Notes under the pieces: model-generated
Database searches by the model: none
What the model was told of the DNA's origin: nothing
The model's input: the letters and a program-made list of their open reading frames with translations, nothing else
Position numbers and translations under genes: made by a program
Source of the DNA: Hygrophila difformis
Taxonomy: Eukaryota; Streptophyta; Magnoliopsida; Lamiales; Acanthaceae
Reading direction: 5' to 3'
DNA length: 64,000 nt
NCBI GenBank assembly: GCA_030278955.1
Contig: JAOANR010000003.1
Location: 59,637,628-59,701,627, forward strand
Shown: positions 57,170-64,000 of the stretch, piece after piece
Numbering within the stretch: the first letter of the stretch is position 1
Layout: every line of letters begins with the position of its first letter

Positions 57170-57720
57170 AACCGCCTTCTGGCGCGGAACCACGTTCCGC
57201 GACAAAATGGCTGTTACGCGACCAAGGTGTTTCAAGACACTTGTCTCCATAATTTAAAACCCTTTGTCGCGGAATACCTTGTCGCGGAGCCACGTTCCGC
57301 GACAAAACTGTCCATGCATAGCGACAAAGGAGCCAAACTCTTGCATTTTGTCTTCATGGCTTTTTGTCGCGGAAGCATCTTGTCGCGGAGCCACGTTCCG
57401 CGACAAAAATCCCATTCTGAGACAGAAAAATTATGCCATGTTCCTTGATCTTTGAACACCTTATCGCGGAACACCTTGTCGCGGAACCACGTTCCGCGAC
57501 AAAATTTCCATGCATAGCGACAAAGGTTCAAATGCTTTAGGAATTTTATGAAAACACTTTGTCGCGATGTCACTCTTGTCGCGGAACCACGTTCCGCGAC
57601 AAAATCTTGCATATCGGCAAAGAGGCGTTATGCTGCCAAAAATTCTAAAAACTTGTTGGGATGTCCATGTCGCGGATCTCGGTCCGCGACAAAATTTATG
57701 ATATCGCGACAAGGGTTCCT
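57170..57720 (+). repeat. tandem array of CG-rich hairpins in the LTR
   Basis: Six palindromes at about 57181, 57278, 57379, 57475, 57575 and 57667, period 94-101 bp. The best copies have arms TTGTCGCGGAAC and GTTCCGCGACAA around a 3-base loop (CAC). Linkers contain CCATGCATAGCGACAAAGG. Changes in one arm are partly matched in the other (the last copy has GCGGATC with GGTCCGC), suggesting that the stem itself is kept. Confidence 0.88.
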
Positions 57721-60608
57721 CTCCCTCTATTTAATCTCAAACAAACTTCATTCTCTCCCTATTTTATATTGCAACACTCACATCATAACCCCACGGGTTA
57801 GGATGTAACATTCTGGAATTGCAATATAGGGTGTTATGCTGCCCAAAATTTTGATTCTCCATTTGCATCACTTAATTGATTGAACCCTTGATTCATTAAT
57901 GATTAAAGATTGAGATTAGCAATAATCAAACTTCAATAATCATCATGACTAAAGGACCTTTGTTCAATTGCCATTAAAACACTCTTGTATAAACAAAATC
58001 TCGATGGCTTAAACAGATAATCTGGACTGTAATTAATTATGGTAGGAATGATTATTTAAGACCATCAATTGTGGACCCAATCCACAACCTTGCATGAGAA
58101 ACCAATGTCTCTCATACAAGGGATCTTCTTTTGTTTCTTATTTATTTTGTCTTTGTGTGTTGTGTGGAACCATTAGTAAAGAATACATCAGACTAATGTT
58201 GGCGGGTACTCCCTCATGGATAACTAGCTCGTATTCTGGGTATTAGTTACTAATTGTTATTTTGCATGGTCTGGATGGCTGTCAGTGGAAGCCTTGGCGG
58301 TTCGCCCATCCGGGGTTATAATAGCTGCTCGGCCGACTCCCATCCAGATACAGTTTTATTTCTATTATCTTAATTTCCAAACCTGAATCCCAATCCGTAC
58401 TGAGAGTCAGTTGGCATCAGTCAATGCCAACTGATGATCATTATAGAAGGGAAGCATGTAGGTTTTTATCCGAATTCACAGACAGTGGAGGCCCAACTGG
58501 TGTTGACACCACCATTATAGGGTCTAAGCAGTCTAAATTCGCTCCATCCGAGTGATTAGGAAATTGGACAGTAGATGTTTACAGTCCACCTGATTATTCT
58601 GCCATTACTTTGGTCCCTTGACCACTTCATTCTGTGTTTCACCTTCTGTCTAGACCCGCATCTATATTTTGGGTCAATTAATTTTACACTTCCATATATC
58701 TTTATGCATGATAATATTATATACTACTGTGGTCTGTACTTATTTTGGGATCCTTCCCTTGGACAATAGAAGTCTAGATCTTAAACAGATATTGCTTTAT
58801 AAATTTCCAACAAAAACCTCTTTATAAAATCCGGATCTGAGTGAGGGATAAATTCTTCAGTTATGACTAATTCATATTCTGTCAAGGGTTGTATTTTGGG
58901 AAATTAAGAAGCAGATTCAGCGATTAGGTCTCGCCTAGACTGAAAGGGTCTGTGTTTTAACTGAGAGTCTAGTACCTGACACGGAATGATTTTCAAATCC
59001 ATTATTTTCCAAAATTGCTGGTTGATGGAAATGTAAGATTAAGTCCTACACCGAGATGGGGTCCACTTGGATTCAAATACAGTGTAGTAAATAATCTTAG
59101 AGGAACATCATCCAGGCCTTGGTTATTTTCCAAGATAGGGTTGAGTTTTCTTTCAACTGCTATCCTCTTCTGCCAAAGCCTACTTTTGAGTCCTGAGTGA
59201 GTGCATCCGGAACGAACTAATTTATTAGTTCGTTTCATTAGTTTGTATCTCATAATCACCCGGAAGGAAGTGAACACACTAGTGGTTCACTGAGAGCCGG
59301 GAATTCTTGATCCATACTCCTTCATCCTGATGGGGAGCTGTCTTTTACTACCAGGGTCAGATTTTCAAAACCTCCGAGTGATAGGTTTAAATGCTTTCTT
59401 TACCGCTTTCTTTTAACCGCTTTCATTAGAGGTCACTCGGTTGTATTGAGAGTTGTGTAACTGCTACTAGGATTGACAGTTAAGGGATAGTTTAGGGCTG
59501 AATTCAAATCTTTGGGTGTGACATGGGAGAATGATAGTGGTACTTGGCATTTCAATAAATGATGTGTCGGGTGTTGCTTTTCCACCACAGATGAAGTAAC
59601 ACACCCAGGCCAGGGCAGTTACGAATCTGTGGTATCTTAGAATTTGCGGTCTTAAGAACATGTAAACTCATATTGCAAGTACCTGTCTGTTAAAAGGGAA
59701 AGCCTTATTGAGAGCATGAGAATTAGCTATCTGATAGAATTATCCCAAACAAAGATCTGTGTATGAAATTGGAAGTATAATATTGCTGTATCTCACCCTT
59801 GTCCAATTTTCATTCTTTTCTTCCTGTCCCTTCTGTCTACATTGTGATTCAGCTTCACGGTTGGCACAATGTAATTTTTCCTGCTTTAATGTTTATTGCA
59901 TTCTTAGATAAATTCTATCCGCTTTCTAGAATAGATTTATTTGCTTTGTAGATTAATTTAACTGCTTTCGAGATCTAGTTTAAATTCCCGTCAGTAGATA
60001 TTAATCATCTTTCAAACCTATTGAGCAATACGAATGGAAAATCTAGTAAAACGACGTGGGACCTGCTTCTATCGCACATCCTCCAGTGAACGATCCGGTC
60101 TTACTATAAATTACTGCAATTTTTGACACCGTGCGCTTTCGGGGGCACAGTTTCTTAACTACGAGCAATAAAAACATGACTACGTATAAATATATCCCTA
60201 ATCACAACACCGCCATCATAAATTGGTTTCATTAAATAAAACCTAAACCAGGATCATGATTTTTCGGAAAATACTCGTGTAGTGGGAGTCTGTCAAAAGT
60301 TTCATGGCAGGAAATCTCATGACAAGAATTGATGAGAAGTATCATGGCATATTTGCCGGGGATCCTCAGTGTGACAGGCTGAAGGTCAACCTATCCCGGC
60401 TATGCCATGAGATTTGTCAACATTTCATGACAGAGAGGACCACAGCGCCATTTGAAACCAAAGCACCACACTTGAGTAATAAAAAGACTAATAATCCTGA
60501 TATATCCCTAAACCCTTTCCCGTGAATCATAACTCTTTTCTTGTAATAAATCTAACCTGGTATAAATTTAGAAAAAGCTCGTGTTAACGAAACTTGTCAA
60601 AAGTTTCA

Positions 60609-63600
60609 GGGTCTGTGGATGTTGAAACATTCGGGCACTCCTTATTCATTTGCAGTTGCTTATTTGCATGATAGAATTGTGACAGTGAGGGTAACGACTG
60701 GGCAGACTTCTTGGCTTCTATCCTTCATCTATGCCAATCCTTGTGCATCTTTGCGCCAGTTGGATTGGAATCATTTGCGGTCAATTGCACGTTCTATCTC
60801 CGAGCCATGGCTTATTGTTGGGGATTGGAATGATATACTGTCTGTCCAGGAGGTTTATGGTATGTCAGTCAATGGTCGGGCATGTGAGGCGTTCAGGGCA
60901 CTGCTTCATGACTGTGGCTTATCCACGGTGCATACTATAGGGGATTTTTTTCACTTGGCAACGGAATACGTCGGGCGGCCCTTTAATGCGCAAACGACTG
61001 GATCGTGCCGCTGCTAATTGGCTCTGGACCTCTACTTTTTATCAAGGTTATGTCAAAGTTCTGACACGCCGAGTGTCTGATCACAATCCTCTCCTTGTTC
61101 GTTGTGCACCTCATGATCGTCCTACTGTGGGTCGGCCTTTCCGTTGGATGTACCCTTGGACCTTTCATCCGCATTACCAGTATGTTGTGGATATGTCTTG
61201 GCATGGGACTGGTGGTTCCTTAGTACAGAAGCTTGCTCAAGTGCAAGCCTCTTCACAATATTTTAATGAACACACGTTCGGTCATATCAAGAAACGGAAA
61301 CTCAAACTCCTTCGTCGTCTTGAGGGAGTTCGGAGGATGCGTGCTCGATGGGATTGCTCGACCTTAGATCGGTGGAGGTCCAATTGAATCAAGAACTTGA
61401 TGAGGTTCTTTCCCAGGAAGAGGCTTTTTGGTATCAAAAATCACGGGACAAGTGGATTCGCTATGGAGATCAAAACACGCGGTATTTTCATTCAAAAACT
61501 ATGGTTCGCAGGAGGAAGAATAAAATCCTAGGTCTTGAAATTAATGGTCTTTGGACTACTGATGATGATGCTATGCGAACTCATGCCCGCATGCATTTCA
61601 GTACACTTTTTGGAGTTACCATTCCGCCGGCTCGTTCGGTTTGCTTCATGTCTGCGCTTCCACAGGTTTCAAATGCTTCTTCCTTAGCTGTGCCAGTGAG
61701 TTCGTTAGAAATTGAAGAGGCTGTGCAGGGGCTTGCTGCGCCTGGCCCCGATGGTTTCCCCGCCCAATTTTATAAGCAGTATTGGGGGTCCATCAAGTCG
61801 GAGGTAGAGGAGTTTGTGGTACAGGCTATTGCCAAGGGACATTTTGAAGAATCTATTGCAGCCACTTTCATTTGCTTGATTCCAAAAATCCCTGTTCCTC
61901 GCACGATTAAACACTTCCGGCCCATTAGCCTTTGTAACGTTGCTTACAAGATACTCACAAAGGTCTTAGTAAATCGTTTAAGGCCGGCTCTGAAAGATAT
62001 GATAGGGCCTTTCCAGTCCGCTTTTCTGCCGGGGCGGGGCACTTCTGGTAATATGATCATCCTACAAGAAGTTGTTACTACATTCCGGAATGTTCGGCGG
62101 CGGTCTCAGGATTTCTTGCTCAAAGTGGATCTTGAGAAAGCATATGATAATGTTCAGTGGAATTTTCTTGAGGGATGCCTTTTAGAGTTGGGGTTACCGG
62201 TGGATCTCATACGTATTATTATGTTTTGTGTTCGGTCTCCAACCTATTTGATATTATGGAATAGTGTTCCACTACCTGCCTTCACTCCGGCTAAAGGGAT
62301 TCGACAGGGTGATCCCCTCTCGCCATACCTATTTATTATAGTTATGGAGAAGCTTTCTCGGACGATTGTTGATCGTGTTTCTGCGGGTCGTTGGCAGCCG
62401 ATCATTTTGTTTCGAGGCCTTCCACCTTTGTCGCAACATAATGTTTGCCGATGATTTGCTTCTTTTCTCTCAAGCATCGACTGACAGTATCAAATGTATG
62501 GATGAAGTGTTAGCCGAGTTTGCTGCTCTCTCTGGATTACGAATTAACTCCAGCAAGTCCGTTGCATTTGCTTCATATGCGGTGTTACCTCCTGTTCGTC
62601 AACAGATTGCGTCTATCCTTCATGTTGACTTCTGTACCGAGCTAGGAAAATATCTTGGGTACCCAATTTTTCCAGGGCCTGTGCGAGCGTCTCAGCTGGA
62701 ATTTTTGGTAGAGAATATGCATGCTAAATTGACTTCCTGGAAGCGGACACTCCTTAATAAGGCAGGGCGAATTACGTTGGCCAGGGCCGTGTTGAATGCT
62801 ATTCCGTCCTATGTAATGCAAGCCATTTGGATTCCAAGTTCGATTTGTGAAAAACTTGATAAAATTATTCGAAGTTTCATTTAGAAAGACGCTCAAGGTC
62901 ATGGGCTCCATCTTGTTGCTTGGGATAGAGTGGCCGTTCCCCGTCGTATGGGGGGACTGGGAATCCGTAAGAGCCGGGATATGAATGTCTCCATGCTTGG
63001 TAAATTGATCGCTGACATTTTGATGCAAGTTGATAAGCCTTGGGTGCGTCTGTTATCAGTTAAATATGCATGCAGCTCGGGAACCTTCAGGCAGCAGCCG
63101 GCTGCGTCACCAACTTTTCAAGCATTGGTCCGCAGAGCTCCTCTTCTTTTGTCTGGATTTCGCATCAGGCTGGGGGCAGGAAATTGTAGTTTCTGACATG
63201 ACTCGTGGTTATCTGGTGGGCCTATCTCCCCACGCATACCTTATGTTCATATCTCTGATAATCTTCTTCGGGTTAAAGATGTATTTCACGATGGTGCTTG
63301 GCAATTGGAAGGCCTTATGACTTAACTTCCTGTTGATATCCTTGATGAAATTCACAAGTTTGGACCACCCTTATTCCATCCCCTTGCTGCGGATAAATGG
63401 TGATGGGTTGGTGCCACTCAGGGGTCATATTCGGTTGCTTCGGGGTATTCGTGGCTTCTATCTCACCGAGGAGTGCAATTAGATGAGCATCGTGGGTGGG
63501 TTTGGAAGATTAAGGCGCCTGAAAAAATTAAGGTTCTTCTTTGGCTCATTGTTCACAACTCTCTTCCTACAAATGAACTTCGTTTTCATCGTGGTTTGAT

Positions 63601-64000
63601 CTCATCACCTCCTGTACCATTTGTGGTTATGCTACTGAGAGCATTTCACATTTGTTCTTTCATTGCTCTTGGGCGGCTGTTACCTGGGACATGGTTGGTT
63701 GTTCGCCAGGGCCAACATCTCTCCTGGATTCCGTTGGGGTGGCTGCATGGTTTCAATCTGCATGTCGTCGATGGAAGGGTTTTCAATGGCCACTCTTGTG
63801 GTCTGTATGGAAGCGCAGGAATAGTGCTTGTATGAGTGGAGAAGCTCCCGAACCTCTGTCCACAGTCAAGGAAGCTAGGTTTCTGGGTGTGGCTATTGAG
63901 CATGCTTACGCTCGTCTGCCTAAACAGAAAGAGCCAAGGCTCGTTTCCTGGAACTCTTGCCATCATGTTGGAGTGATTTTGCATGTTGATGGAAGTTCGG
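60609..64000 (+). pseudogene. L1-type LINE, 5' part removed by the gypsy insertion, frameshifted
   Basis: Domains in order: the C-terminal half of the AP endonuclease (GLWMLKHSG, LIVGDWNDILS; 60609-61020), then the reverse transcriptase (about 61340-62890) with HFRPISLCNVAYKILTKVL, QSAFLPGRGTSGN, LLKVDLEKAYDNVQW, GIRQGDPLSPYLF and FADDLLLF (about 62447-62470). Next come the RT thumb/connection (GRITLARAVLNAIPSY), a zf-RVT region (KAPEKIKVLLWLIVHNSLPT; a CTIC pair in another frame near 63610), and the first residues of RNase H (ILHVDGSS, about 63970-63995), continuing past the window. At least five frameshifts or stops break it (about 60965-61017, 61345-61387, 62400-62454, 62884, 63200, 63320). 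The first codons follow the LTR end without a break, showing that the Athila-type element landed inside the LINE. Confidence 0.9.

Larger units (their letters stand above)
35898..60608 (+). mobile_element. large Athila-type Ty3/gypsy element carrying an F-box-like gene; interrupted by a second gypsy element
   Basis: Partial 5' LTR 35898-37951, tRNA-Asp primer site 37952-37969, gag-pol 38113-43854. An extra two-exon F-box-like gene follows (44826-46619), then a non-coding spacer to 48277, and the 3' LTR 48278-48320 plus 55931-60608. Rebuilding the 3' LTR without the insert gives 4,716 bp. The 2,054 bp shared by the two LTRs appear identical. The internal region is 10.3 kb, so a whole element would be near 20 kb. 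RT/integrase phrases ([24 protein letters not shown]) and the tRNA-Asp primer site are those of the Athila lineage, which often carries an env-like third gene. The element sits inside a LINE on the right (60609 onward). Confidence 0.88.
55931..60608 (+). repeat. Athila-type 3' LTR, right piece
   Basis: Continues the LTR interrupted at 48320. From left to right: U3 with CG-rich palindromes (56200-56440), a TATA box (56514-56522), the tandem hairpin array (57170-57720), then the 2,054 bp also present at 35898-37951, ending AAAGTTTCA at 60608. Confidence 0.9.

Noticed and set aside
56066..57612. Several 80-140 codon frames on both strands over the CG-rich LTR section
   Set aside because: Repeated SRNxxxRQ/FRDK phrases are translations of the TCGCGGAAC repeat; no domain, and they lie in LTR U3/leader.
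57170..57720. Regularly spaced palindromes resembling a CRISPR array
   Set aside because: Plant nuclear DNA inside an LTR. Spacers are themselves similar to one another and the unit is an ordinary tandem repeat; no Cas genes.
58555..60608. 2-kb segment identical to 35898-37951, looking like a segmental duplication
   Set aside because: Explained as the shared part of two LTRs: one copy ends at a tRNA-Asp primer site, the other at the element's 3' boundary.

Overview
This is a stretch of a plant nuclear genome. The evidence is a three-exon PYR/PYL abscisic-acid receptor, an AP2/ERF transcription factor, and dense plant transposons: Stowaway, Tourist, hAT, Mutator-like, Helitron, SINE, LINE, copia and gypsy. 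The codon and intron style fits a eudicot. An asterid/Lamiales relative is plausible from the gene families, but the sequence alone does not settle it.

Layout. Positions 1-14,000 are gene-bearing, AT-rich DNA. They hold one intact intronless ERF gene (5304-6125, +), one small two-exon gene for a secreted six-cysteine peptide (9208-8758, -), and small DNA transposons, several with exact target-site duplications. Positions 14,465-19,541 form one Helitron on the - strand, with 5' TC, a 3' hairpin and CTAG, inserted between A and T. It carries only broken, repeatedly duplicated helicase pieces and is itself host to a LINE tail, a MITE and a SINE. A perfect 91-bp inverted repeat lies just outside it. 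Positions 20,000-24,600 hold more MITEs, a Mutator-like element, and the PYL9-like ABA receptor (23169-24527, +).

Positions 26,866-32,647 are a decayed Ty1/copia element. From the 500-N gap (35398-35897) to the right edge the window is a nest of three retroelements. An L1-type LINE (60609-64000, +) is interrupted by a very large Athila-type Ty3/gypsy element (35898-60608, +). That element's 3' LTR is in turn interrupted by a young, apparently intact second Ty3/gypsy element (48321-55930, -) with two 679-bp LTRs that look identical, a 5-bp target duplication (ATTTC) and a single 1,644-codon gag-pol frame.

The most unusual object is in the Athila-type element. Between pol and the 3' LTR, where related elements carry an env-like gene, it carries a two-exon reading frame (44826-44893 joined to 45956-46619) for a 243-residue F-box-like protein. 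This frame sits behind its own TATA box and a CG-rich palindrome cluster like the one in the element's LTR. The LTR itself holds a tandem array (about 57170-57720, period 94-101 bp) of nearly perfect 12-bp-stem hairpins with a TCGCGGAAC core.

Three host genes look functional: the ERF factor (nuclear regulator), the PYL receptor (cytosol/nucleus, ABA signalling) and the cysteine-rich peptide (secreted). They are not obviously linked in function. Everything else with protein similarity is transposon-derived.
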